Shown one piece after another: positions 1 through 6,343 of a stretch of 11,008 nt of DNA (position 1 is its first letter; each line of letters opens with the position of its first letter). The position numbers and the translations under genes are program-made. Below the pieces are notes generated by a model, which searched no databases, was not told where the DNA came from, and saw only the letters and a list, made by a program, of their open reading frames with translations. The DNA comes from an uncultured Clostridia bacterium (GTDB taxonomy: Bacteria; Bacillota; Clostridia; TANB77; CAG-508), in the NCBI GenBank assembly GCA_944389715.1, contig CALXNI010000130.1:1-11008 (forward strand), given 5' to 3'.

Positions 1-270
1 TAAATTGTAATTTGAATGATTAAATTAATTTAAATCTGTAGGGGTCGCACCCCTGGGCGACCCTTAAATATTGATATGCGGGTCGCCGTGGGCGGCGACC
101 CCTACAACGTTTGCAACAAATTTGACATGTTTTTGCGGGCGATTAAAATCGCCCCTACAACGTTTGCAATAAATTTCGTATTTTTCGGACGGCAGATTGC
201 CGTCCCTACATTTTTAAATTCTAATCTCCAACCTCTAACCTCTAATCTCTAAACAACAAATTACAATTTA
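1..270. mobile_element. Intergenic hairpin cassette with inverted ends (MITE/REP-like), copy 1
   Basis: No gene lies here. The first 14 bases (TAAATTGTAATTTG) are repeated as an exact inverted copy at 257-270. Between them are four GC-rich hairpins in AT-rich sequence: arms 42-48/57-63, 80-87/94-101, 137-144/147-154 and 187-194/198-205. Each is flanked on one side by a TGTAGGG-type border. At 222-249 four 7-base units (TAATCTC, CAACCTC, TAACCTC, TAATCTC) lie next to the right end. Read on the minus strand, bases 270 to about 130 closely match 9263 to about 9415, so this is an inverted copy of the cassette at 9263-9601. No transposase is present. The right end overlaps the ylbJ stop codon. That this is a non-autonomous mobile element is inferred from the inverted ends and multiple copies. 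It could instead be a structured RNA or terminator-like repeat. Confidence 0.75.
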
Positions 271-1320
271 TAAATCCAAATTTAAAAACCCAAATGTGTT
301 TAAAAATATGTAAGTATAAAAAGCTGCGAATGTGCCTTGCAATAGTTTTCCTATAATGTAAGGTTTAATTGAGATTTTTGCTTTTGATGTAATACTTAAT
401 ATTTGAAGGGTTACAGATATACCTCCAAAACCAAGTAAAAATGCACAGATTACAATATTTGTTGAAATAGATTTATTAGTAATACTTGCAATATTACAAA
501 CTCCATTAGTAAGTTCTAATATGCCAGTTAAAATTCCATTAGCATAGGAATTTGAAATTCCAAAAATATTAAGTATAGGTGATATAAAATGTGCAAGTAT
601 ATCTAAAATACCACTATTTTCTAATATAGATATAATTACAGAAAATAAAACAATAAACCCGCCAATTAAAAAAATAGTATTAATTGCACTCATTATTGAA
701 TATGCCAAGACTTCACCTAGATTGGATAAGGATACCTTTGATGGAATATTAGTAGATGGCTCTTGAACAAAAGAGCTTCTTTTTTTTCTACCAGATTTCC
801 ACCACCTAAATACAAAGCCTACAGTAAGACATGCTAAAATGTGTGTAATAAAAAGTAAAATTCCCGTATTTGTATCTCTAAATAGCCCTATTCCGACAGT
901 TCCAATTATAAAAAGTGGACCAGAATTATTGGTAAAAGCAAGTAGCCTTTCTGCTTCTTCATTTGTACAAATACCTTGCGATTTAAAATTTGAAACTATT
1001 TTAGCTCCCATTGGATACCCGCTAATAATACCCATTATGAACGGAAAAGCTCCTTCTCCAGGAACATTAAAAATAGGTCTCATAAATTTATTTAAAAGTT
1101 TTCCTAATATAGATATTACATTTGTATATCCAAGTAATTCTGTAGCAATAAAAAACGGAAGAAGAGATGGAACAACAGAATTTGCCCATAGTGATAATCC
1201 AGTTTTTACTGATGTAAGGTTTGTATTAGAAAATGCCAATAAACATAGGGTAAACAAACATATGCATGTTGGAACAAATAATTTTTTTATTTTAAATATA
1301 AAGAATTTTATTTTATACAT
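268..1320 (-). CDS. ylbJ: Sporulation integral membrane protein YlbJ (SpoVV)
   Basis: This is a polytopic membrane protein of the nucleoside-transporter-like Gate family. In Bacillus subtilis YlbJ/SpoVV is made in the mother cell under SigE and is needed to move dipicolinic acid across the outer forespore membrane. The family is recognised from a hydrophobic N-terminal helix (about residues 13-30), a VPSLLPFF stretch near 49-57, GYPMG at 101-105 and NNSGP at 131-135, with further membrane helices to the C-terminus. At 350 residues it is somewhat shorter than the roughly 400-residue B. subtilis protein. I chose ATG at 1318-1320: an AGAGGTG ribosome site (1333-1327) ends six bases before it, and the GTG nine bases upstream lies inside that site. 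The gene stands alone and diverges from the dockerin operon. Its TAA stop is the first codon of the inverted end of the cassette at 1-270. Confidence 0.88.
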   Translation of the reverse strand: MYKIKFFIFKIKKLFVPTCICLFTLCLLAFSNTNLTSVKTGLSLWANSVVPSLLPFFIATELLGYTNVISILGKLLNKFMRPIFNVPGEGAFPFIMGIISGYPMGAKIVSNFKSQGICTNEEAERLLAFTNNSGPLFIIGTVGIGLFRDTNTGILLFITHILACLTVGFVFRWWKSGRKKRSSFVQEPSTNIPSKVSLSNLGEVLAYSIMSAINTIFLIGGFIVLFSVIISILENSGILDILAHFISPILNIFGISNSYANGILTGILELTNGVCNIASITNKSISTNIVICAFLLGFGGISVTLQILSITSKAKISIKPYIIGKLLQGTFAAFYTYIFLNTFGFLNLDL

Positions 1321-1326
1321 GCCATG

Positions 1327-1333
1327 CACCTCT
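1327..1333 (-). promoter_or_regulatory. Ribosome binding site that fixes the ylbJ start
   Basis: On the minus strand the sequence reads AGAGGTG, then six bases, then ATG at 1320. The in-frame GTG at 1329-1327 overlaps this site, so the GTG cannot be the start that the site serves. This shortens the protein by three residues compared with the longest reading frame. Confidence 0.7.
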
Positions 1334-1426
1334 AATATAAGTATAGTAAATTAAATAAAATATATAACAAAAATATTAACTAATAAATTAAAATAAAAAT
1401 ACTATATTATGTTGTTATAAATATTA

Positions 1427-1483
1427 ATTTGCTGAGATAAAAATGTAACAAAAATGTAATAAAAATAACATAAATCAGCAAAT
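1427..1483. promoter_or_regulatory. Spaced inverted repeat in the divergent promoter region
   Basis: The 291-base gap between ylbJ and the dockerin operon contains ATTTGCTGA at 1427-1435 and its exact complement TCAGCAAAT at 1475-1483, separated by 39 bases. The intervening DNA holds two AAATGTAA copies and is nearly all A and T. The arms could be half-sites for a looping regulator or the stem of a large weak hairpin. The rest of the gap is AT-rich with no gene. A role is only inferred from the symmetry and position. Confidence 0.3.
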
Positions 1484-1548
1484 ATATGAAAATATTAGCT
1501 TTTAAAGTAAAAATATTATTGAAAAAACAGTAAATTTAAGGAAAAACA

Positions 1549-1577
1549 TTGAAAAACAAACATTTATATGTTAACAT
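1549..1577 (+). promoter_or_regulatory. Candidate SigA promoter for the dockerin-cohesin operon
   Basis: TTGAAA at 1549-1554 (5 of 6 matches to TTGACA) is followed by a 17-base spacer and TAACAT at 1572-1577 (4 of 6 matches to TATAAT). The start codon at 1612 is about 30 bases beyond the expected transcription start. The -10 hexamer lies inside a 14-base perfect palindrome at 1566-1579. The TTG that could open a longer reading frame here is the -35 box in this reading. Confidence 0.45.
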
Positions 1578-1579
1578 AT
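1566..1579. promoter_or_regulatory. 14-bp perfect palindrome over the -10 region (candidate operator)
   Basis: ATATGTTAACATAT is self-complementary over 14 bases with a central GTTAAC. It covers the proposed -10 box of the dockerin-cohesin operon, where a bound dimeric repressor would block RNA polymerase. AT-rich DNA produces short palindromes by chance, but the G/C positions here pair as well. No regulator gene is adjacent. Confidence 0.35.
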
Positions 1580-1594
1580 TATTAAGTGATATTA

Positions 1595-1602
1595 GAGGGA
1601 GG
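1595..1602 (+). promoter_or_regulatory. Ribosome binding site that fixes the dockerin-protein start
   Basis: GAGGGAGG lies nine bases before ATG at 1612. The frame is open further upstream to a TTG at 1549, but that codon has no comparable site and coincides with the proposed -35 box. The protein therefore starts at MFKRY. Confidence 0.8.
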
Positions 1603-1611
1603 ATTTTTAGT

Positions 1612-4600
1612 ATGTTTAAAAGATATATTAAAAAGAACTTAAGCATTAAAATAGCAATTATAATAGTATGCATTTTAATAGCTATAGGAATTATTTTTAT
1701 GTTTGTAAGGGGAATAAATAAAACAAAAACATTTAATAGTAGCTTAGTAGAATTAGAAGCAACATTAGAGGAAGGAGAATTTCTAGATGAAGCGACAGGT
1801 CTTACATACAAAGTAAGAGAATCGAATTCTGGAGAATGTAAAGTAACAGGTTATATGGGAGAAGACACTTTAGCACTTTCAATTCCGGCCACTATAAATG
1901 GATTAAAAGTTACTGGATTAGAAAGTGGAGCATTTGATGCTACAAATTTAGATTCAGTTGTTGCATATCTAAAGTTACCACATTCAATAAGAGAAATAAG
2001 TGCACATGCCCTTAGTGGTGTGCTAAATATTATGTTTTTTGCTGAAGTTAGTAAAGATGATTTATATATATCTGAAGAAGCATTTGTACCAGTTGATACA
2101 GAACAAATGCTAAGTAGTATACATGTATATTGCTTAGAAAATGGAGGAGTAGAGGCAGATTTAGAGGTTTGTCGAGACAATTCAAGAGAAGTAGGAATTT
2201 ATTTATGTAAAAAAGAAAATAATCTAATAACAAATATCGACCCAATTTACAATATTGCTGGTGACGAAGTTGTAATTGATGCAGGGCAAATTGTATATTC
2301 ACATGTATTGTCAGGGTATGATAGTATAAAAACGTATTCTTTTGAAAATAATGATGTAATATGGATAGGACCTAGTGCATTTGCTGATAACGGAGCTGTA
2401 CAGACAATAGATTTGTCTGGGGAAAGCAATTTAAACTTCATATATCCTAACGCATTTTATAATTGTACTAATTTAGAAACTGTTAAGCTACCAGATAATG
2501 TCAATGAAGTAGGTTTTGAAATTTCTGACAAAGCTTTTTATGGATGTTCTAAAATTAAGGAAATAGTATTACCAGAAAATACAGCAAGAATAGGTGCCAA
2601 TGCATTTGATGGAATGACAGGTACAGTATACTATCCATCATCTATAAAATCGGTAATAGAAAATTATGAAGGAACATTTAGTAACTTTGTTGAGATAAAA
2701 CTTGATAGTATATCAATAACAAAACAGCCAAATAAAACAGAATATAATTATGGAGATAGCTTCGATTCTTTAGGAATACAAGTTATGGCTAACTATAGTA
2801 ATGGCACATCTGAGAACATAACAAATTCTTGTACATTTTCTCCAACAAGTTTTGATAAAATAGGAAAACAAACAATAACAGTAACATATGAGGGAAAAAC
2901 AACAACATTAGAAGTAATAGTTAAAAGAAAAGATTCAGAAGTAGTGCAAGGAGATTGGATATTTGAAAAAAGAGAAACTGGAGATTGGAAGGTAATAGGA
3001 TATTTAGGTCAAGAAAGCAATATTAAGATTCCGTCATATAAAGAAGGAGAAGAACTTCCAGTAACAAGAATAAATAATTATGCATTTGGAACAGATCCAA
3101 AATACGGAAGTTATTTATCAGAAGGTTTAACAATAAAAAGCCTAGAAATACCTCATACAGTAACATGGATAAGTGTAGGTGCTTTTGATAAATGCACTGA
3201 AATAACAGAGCTTATATTACCAGATAATATAGAACGTATAGAGGATAATGTATTTGATAGTCTAAAAGAAGGAACAGTAAAATATAAATTAGGAACAACA
3301 ACAGCGCAAACATTAGAATCATATGTAGGTGAAAAAAATAGACTTTCTGTAATAGTACCAAAAGCATTAGAAATAACAACAAGTCCAAAAACAGAATACA
3401 AAGTAGGAGAAGATTTAGATTTAAGTGGAGGAGTTTTAACAGCAGCATATCCAGCAGTGTATGCAACAAACAACCAAGAAACATTTATAGCAATTCTTAA
3501 TATGAATTCCTCAGGAATAGAAGTAACAGGATACGATAAAACAAAAGTAGGAAATCAAACAATAACTGTAAAATATGCTGGAGCAACAACTACATTTAAT
3601 GTAACAGTAAAAAAAGAATTGAGTAGTATAGCTATAACAAAAGAGCCAAATAAAACAGAATATATAGATGGAGAAAGTTTTGATCCAACTGGAATGGAAG
3701 TTACAGCAACATATAGCGATGGAAGTACAGCACCAGTAACAAATTACACAATAGTAGGTGGAGATAATTTAACAGTAGGAACAACAAGTATAACAATAAG
3801 TTATACAGAAGATGGAGCAACAAAAGAAGTTACACAAGCTATAACTGTAAAAGTAAAAGAAACAGACCCTCCAATAGCTTTAGTTGAAATAAAGTTAACT
3901 AAATTGCCAGATAAAACAAATTACATAGTAGGAGATGCATTTGATAAAACAGGAATAGTAGTAGAAGCAATTTACACTGATGATACATCTAAAAATATAA
4001 CAGATGAATGCACATTTTCTCCAACAGTGTTAGAAACAGTAGGAGAGCAAACAATAACTGTAACATATCAAGGAACTGTGATAACAACATTTAATGTAAC
4101 AGTATCAAATAAAGAACTAAGCAGTATAGCAATAACAACACCACCAATCAAGACAGTATGGTTTGAACAAGATGTAATTAATTACACTTGTTACTATGGT
4201 ATGATTGTTAAAGCTATATATAGTGATGGAACTAGTAGAGAAGTCACAGATTACGAAATAGTAAATGGAACTAACTTGGCAGTTGGAACTACAAATGTAA
4301 CAATAAGTTATACAGAAGATGGAGTAACAAAAACAGCAACACAGCCTATGACAGTATTAGCTGAAACGGAAGGAGAAAACATATTAAAAGAAGATAGTGA
4401 ATATAAAATTGTTGGATATTCTATGATAGCTGGTGTGAAGCCAAAAACAACTATAAAAGAATTTAAAAATCAAATAAATGAAAGATATCAAATAGCAGGA
4501 TTATATGAAGTAAAAGATGACGTTATGTATAAGGTAGAAGATGAAAACGAATATGTAAAAACTGACATGCTTATCGAAATCAGAGAAATTAACGGGTTTA

Positions 4601-4833
4601 CAGGATTTCGAGGTGGTTTAGTTGTAACTGGAGATTGCAACGGAACTGGAACAACAAATGTAGCAGATGTAACAACACTAATGATGAGTATTGCAGAAGA
4701 GTTAGCAGAAAATAAAGATGAAAGTAAAATACTAAAAGGTGCATACAAAAAAGCAGTGGACTTAAATGAAAATGATGAAATAAATTCAGCAGATTTAACA
4801 CAATTACTAATGTTTATAGCAGAAAATAAATAA
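1612..4833 (+). CDS. Membrane-inserted LRR/Ig-repeat surface protein with C-terminal dockerin
   Basis: This 1073-residue extracellular protein starts with a basic segment and one long hydrophobic helix (about 13-32). I see no clear signal-peptidase site after it, so it may stay as a membrane anchor. Then come BspA-type leucine-rich repeats (about 85-345, with motifs such as AFYNC and LPDN), an Ig-like domain of the Big_3 type (about 364-441), more leucine-rich repeats (about 444-577), and four more Ig-like domains (about 584-667, 670-752, 756-834, 835-918). A linker domain (about 923-1005) follows. The last 70 residues are a two-repeat dockerin: calcium loop 1 has D1008, N1010, T1012, N1016, D1019, and loop 2 has D1050, N1052, N1054, E1056, N1058, D1061. 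Loop spacing is 42 residues, a little longer than in classical dockerins. No catalytic domain is visible. The next gene, 29 bases on, encodes a cohesin-like protein, its likely partner. Ligand and function of the repeats are unknown. Confidence 0.85.
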   Translation: MFKRYIKKNLSIKIAIIIVCILIAIGIIFMFVRGINKTKTFNSSLVELEATLEEGEFLDEATGLTYKVRESNSGECKVTGYMGEDTLALSIPATINGLKVTGLESGAFDATNLDSVVAYLKLPHSIREISAHALSGVLNIMFFAEVSKDDLYISEEAFVPVDTEQMLSSIHVYCLENGGVEADLEVCRDNSREVGIYLCKKENNLITNIDPIYNIAGDEVVIDAGQIVYSHVLSGYDSIKTYSFENNDVIWIGPSAFADNGAVQTIDLSGESNLNFIYPNAFYNCTNLETVKLPDNVNEVGFEISDKAFYGCSKIKEIVLPENTARIGANAFDGMTGTVYYPSSIKSVIENYEGTFSNFVEIKLDSISITKQPNKTEYNYGDSFDSLGIQVMANYSNGTSENITNSCTFSPTSFDKIGKQTITVTYEGKTTTLEVIVKRKDSEVVQGDWIFEKRETGDWKVIGYLGQESNIKIPSYKEGEELPVTRINNYAFGTDPKYGSYLSEGLTIKSLEIPHTVTWISVGAFDKCTEITELILPDNIERIEDNVFDSLKEGTVKYKLGTTTAQTLESYVGEKNRLSVIVPKALEITTSPKTEYKVGEDLDLSGGVLTAAYPAVYATNNQETFIAILNMNSSGIEVTGYDKTKVGNQTITVKYAGATTTFNVTVKKELSSIAITKEPNKTEYIDGESFDPTGMEVTATYSDGSTAPVTNYTIVGGDNLTVGTTSITISYTEDGATKEVTQAITVKVKETDPPIALVEIKLTKLPDKTNYIVGDAFDKTGIVVEAIYTDDTSKNITDECTFSPTVLETVGEQTITVTYQGTVITTFNVTVSNKELSSIAITTPPIKTVWFEQDVINYTCYYGMIVKAIYSDGTSREVTDYEIVNGTNLAVGTTNVTISYTEDGVTKTATQPMTVLAETEGENILKEDSEYKIVGYSMIAGVKPKTTIKEFKNQINERYQIAGLYEVKDDVMYKVEDENEYVKTDMLIEIREINGFTGFRGGLVVTGDCNGTGTTNVADVTTLMMSIAEELAENKDESKILKGAYKKAVDLNENDEINSADLTQLLMFIAENK
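2701..4366 (+). repeat. Repeated Ig-like (Big_3-type) modules within the dockerin gene
   Basis: Five diverged units of about 75-85 codons lie at roughly 2701-2935, 3361-3612, 3619-3867, 3877-4113 and 4114-4366. The first is separated from the rest by a leucine-rich-repeat block. Shared protein features are an opening I-x-I-T strand, P-x-K-T-E/N-Y, G-x-x-F-D, a Y-(S/T)-(D/N)-G turn in four of the units, and a closing T-(I/V)-(S/T)-Y pattern. The fifth unit is the most diverged: its third-strand region carries an insertion with the unusual residues YTCYYG. A sixth copy sits in the neighbouring cohesin gene at about 5368-5604. Confidence 0.75.
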
Positions 4834-4862
4834 AAACAAATAAAAAGAAAAGGAGAGGACAG

Positions 4863-5831
4863 ATGAAAAAGATAGTTAGTATATTAATATTAATAGCATT
4901 AATAATAAGTTGTGCTACAATATCAAGAGCAGCAGATGCAAGCATGAGTTTAAGTCCAGATAAAACAAAAGCAGAAAAAGGAGCAGAAGTAAAAGTAAGC
5001 ATAATAATAAATAATTTTACAAGAGAGGGAACACAAAAAGCAGTAGAAGCAAAAATAACATATGATAATCAAAAATTAGAATACAAAGGAATAAATTGGG
5101 GAGAAGACTGGACAGGAGAAATATCAGGAGACGGAACAGGAATGGCGGCAAACAAATCAGTAGAGCTAAGCACACAAGAGAAAGTAGCAGAAATAACATA
5201 CACAGTAAAAGAAAATGCAGAAATAGGAAATACAGTAATAACAGCAGACGAAATAATAACTTCGTCAGATGGAGATGAAGTATCAGCAAATAGTGTTTCA
5301 ACAACAATAGAGATAGTAGAAGCAGATGGAAACACAGAAGATCCTGAAAATCCAGAAGGAAAAGAACTAAGTAGTATAGAAATAACAACAAAACCAACAA
5401 AAACAGAATATACAGAAGGAGAAAGTTTTGATCCAGCAGGAATGGTAATAACAGCAAAATATAGTGATGGAAGCAGTAAAGAAGTACAAGCATACATATA
5501 CAGTCCATCAGGAGTGTTAAAAACTAGTGACAAAGAAATAATAATAAGTTATACAGAAGGAGAAACAACAAAAACAGTAACTTTAGAAATAACTGTAGAA
5601 AGTAAAGCAGATGATAATGACTCAGGCAATGGAGGAACAAATAACTCTGGTAATGGAGGAACAAATAATTCTGGAAATAATGGAACAACAAGCGGAAACA
5701 AAACAGATAATACAACATCTGAAAAAGATTATCCAAAAACAGGAGCTAAAACTGTTATATTACCAATATGTATATTAGCAGTATTTGCAACAGTGTCATA
5801 TATAAAATACAGAAAATATAAAGTAATATAA
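4863..5831 (+). CDS. Cell-wall-sorted cohesin-domain protein
   Basis: This 322-residue secreted protein begins with a signal peptide (cleavage likely after SRA, residue 23). A domain at about 25-155 has the cohesin pattern: it opens with M-S-L-S-P, then G-A-E-V-K-V, then the diagnostic Y-D-N-Q-K-L-E-Y. An Ig-like domain of the same type as in the upstream gene covers about 168-247. A low-complexity Asn/Gly/Ser/Thr linker (about 248-286) leads to YPKTG at 290-294, a hydrophobic helix and a basic tail, which is a sortase signal with Y in place of L. ISC at residues 15-17 weakly resembles a lipobox, but the wall-sorting tail argues against a lipoprotein. AGGAGAGG at 4851-4858 precedes the ATG. 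The gene follows the dockerin gene by 29 bases and a strong terminator comes after it, so the two form an operon. It should display a cohesin that binds the partner's dockerin. The cohesin call rests on pattern recognition. Confidence 0.82.
   Translation: MKKIVSILILIALIISCATISRAADASMSLSPDKTKAEKGAEVKVSIIINNFTREGTQKAVEAKITYDNQKLEYKGINWGEDWTGEISGDGTGMAANKSVELSTQEKVAEITYTVKENAEIGNTVITADEIITSSDGDEVSANSVSTTIEIVEADGNTEDPENPEGKELSSIEITTKPTKTEYTEGESFDPAGMVITAKYSDGSSKEVQAYIYSPSGVLKTSDKEIIISYTEGETTKTVTLEITVESKADDNDSGNGGTNNSGNGGTNNSGNNGTTSGNKTDNTTSEKDYPKTGAKTVILPICILAVFATVSYIKYRKYKVI
5622..5693 (+). repeat. 24-bp tandem repeat in the cohesin-protein linker
   Basis: Three 24-base units (5622-5645, 5646-5669, 5670-5693) encode S-G-N-G-G-T-N-N twice and a diverged S-G-N-N-G-T-T-S. 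The first two differ at only three bases, so copy number could change by slippage or unequal recombination. That would alter the length of the flexible stalk holding the cohesin away from the wall. Confidence 0.75.
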
Positions 5832-5853
5832 TATTAATATATGAAATAAGGTT

Positions 5854-5894
5854 AAAATGAGACAAATAGGTAGAGATTCCTTTTGTCTCATTTT
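5854..5894 (+). terminator. Rho-independent terminator after the cohesin gene
   Basis: AAAATGAGACAAA at 5854-5866 pairs perfectly with TTTGTCTCATTTT at 5882-5894, giving a 13-bp stem with a 15-base loop in which AGG and CCT can also pair. The stem ends in T residues and more T-rich sequence follows. It starts 23 bases after the cohesin stop codon. The A-run on the other side means it could work in both directions. Confidence 0.85.
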
Positions 5895-5901
5895 GCAGTT
5901 T

Positions 5902-6231
5902 TAAATTATTGACTTAATACAAATAAGCAATGCTAATGCTTAGATCAAAATTTAAAAATGTATAGGTGCAATTTTAATCGCCCTCTATTTGAATAAATTA
6001 ATAGAAACTAAAACATAATCTGTTAAAAACATAAATTTATTCAGCTCCTCGGCTCAATACGTGTTTTAGCAATTCTAATGTAAAATTGAACGAGCCTCTC
6101 GGTTCCCGCTTCCTCCTTCAATTTTCCTTAAGAATTGCACAAACCCTCCAATCACATTCGTCGCTTTATAAATTGATGTGTTTTAACAGATTTATAATAT
6201 TTTGCATTTGACATTACAAATTATAATTTTA
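5902..6231. mobile_element. Decayed relic of the intergenic hairpin cassette
   Basis: This gene-free stretch resembles the cassette at 9263-9601 in layout. It opens with TAAATTATTGACTT, a poor match (9 of 14) to the cassette end. At 5949-5960 it has the AATTTAAAAATG that precedes the first hairpin in the intact copies. At 5970-5984 a hairpin half (AATTTTAATCGCCCT) matches the ATTTTAATCGCCC arm of the intact copies, with the left arm mutated. It closes at 6217-6231 with CAAATTATAATTTTA, close to the inverted cassette end. The distance from the end to the first hairpin (about 59 bases) matches the intact copy (about 62). A separate nested palindrome occupies 6017-6192. The individual matches are short, so the assignment is an inference. 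Confidence 0.45.
6017..6192. repeat. Nested 176-bp palindromic element
   Basis: Three sets of inverted arms are nested about one centre. The outer arms 6017-6040 and 6168-6192 match at all but about two positions. The middle arms GCAATTCTAATGTAAAATTGA (6069-6089) and its near complement at 6118-6138 also pair. An inner stem GAACGAG/CTCGGTTC lies at 6088-6105. The centre is GC-richer than the surroundings and purine-rich on the minus strand. Transcribed from either strand it would fold into a long branched hairpin. I do not recognise the family. A small palindromic transposon remnant or a structured RNA are both possible. Confidence 0.5.
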
Positions 6232-6275
6232 ATCTGAATATTAACTAAGCAATAAATTATTAAAAATTGTAACAG

Positions 6276-6304
6276 TAGACAAAACTGAAAAATAATGTTA
6301 TATT
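6276..6304 (+). promoter_or_regulatory. SigA-type promoter for the broken pyrophosphorylase gene
   Basis: TAGACA at 6276-6281 and TATATT at 6299-6304 each match the consensus at five of six positions and are separated by exactly 17 bases. The start codon is at 6344. A 12-base direct repeat, ATATTAACTAAG, occurs at 6238-6249 and 6300-6311, the second copy overlapping the -10 box. So the pseudogene may still be transcribed. Confidence 0.55.
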
Positions 6305-6343
6305 AACTAAGGTAGAAGTCTTTAATAAAGAAGGGATTAAAAA

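Noticed and set aside
42..205. The regularly spaced repeats as a CRISPR array.
   Set aside because: The repeats are hairpins of differing sequence, while the AT-rich spacers are conserved between copies. That is the reverse of a CRISPR array, and no cas gene is present.
839..1354. A 171-codon open frame on the plus strand across ylbJ.
   Set aside because: It lies antisense to a clear membrane-protein gene, has no convincing ribosome site and no recognisable domain.
1330..1372. A SigE-type promoter for ylbJ, with a TATACTTAT-like -10 on the minus strand.
   Set aside because: SigE control fits what is known of the family, but the sequence here is so AT-rich that the partial match is not convincing.
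1549..1611. An N-terminal extension of the dockerin protein from TTG at 1549.
   Set aside because: The ATG at 1612 has an excellent ribosome site nine bases upstream, and the TTG fits better as part of a -35 box.
5017..5533. Two long minus-strand open frames inside the cohesin gene.
   Set aside because: They are by-products of the A-ending codon bias, which leaves the complement poor in stop codons. The Leu/Ser-rich translations are not protein-like.
5922..5941. A small palindrome around AAGCAATGCTAATGCTT as an operator.
   Set aside because: Pairing is only about five bases with interruptions, and it lies after a terminator inside degraded repeat sequence.
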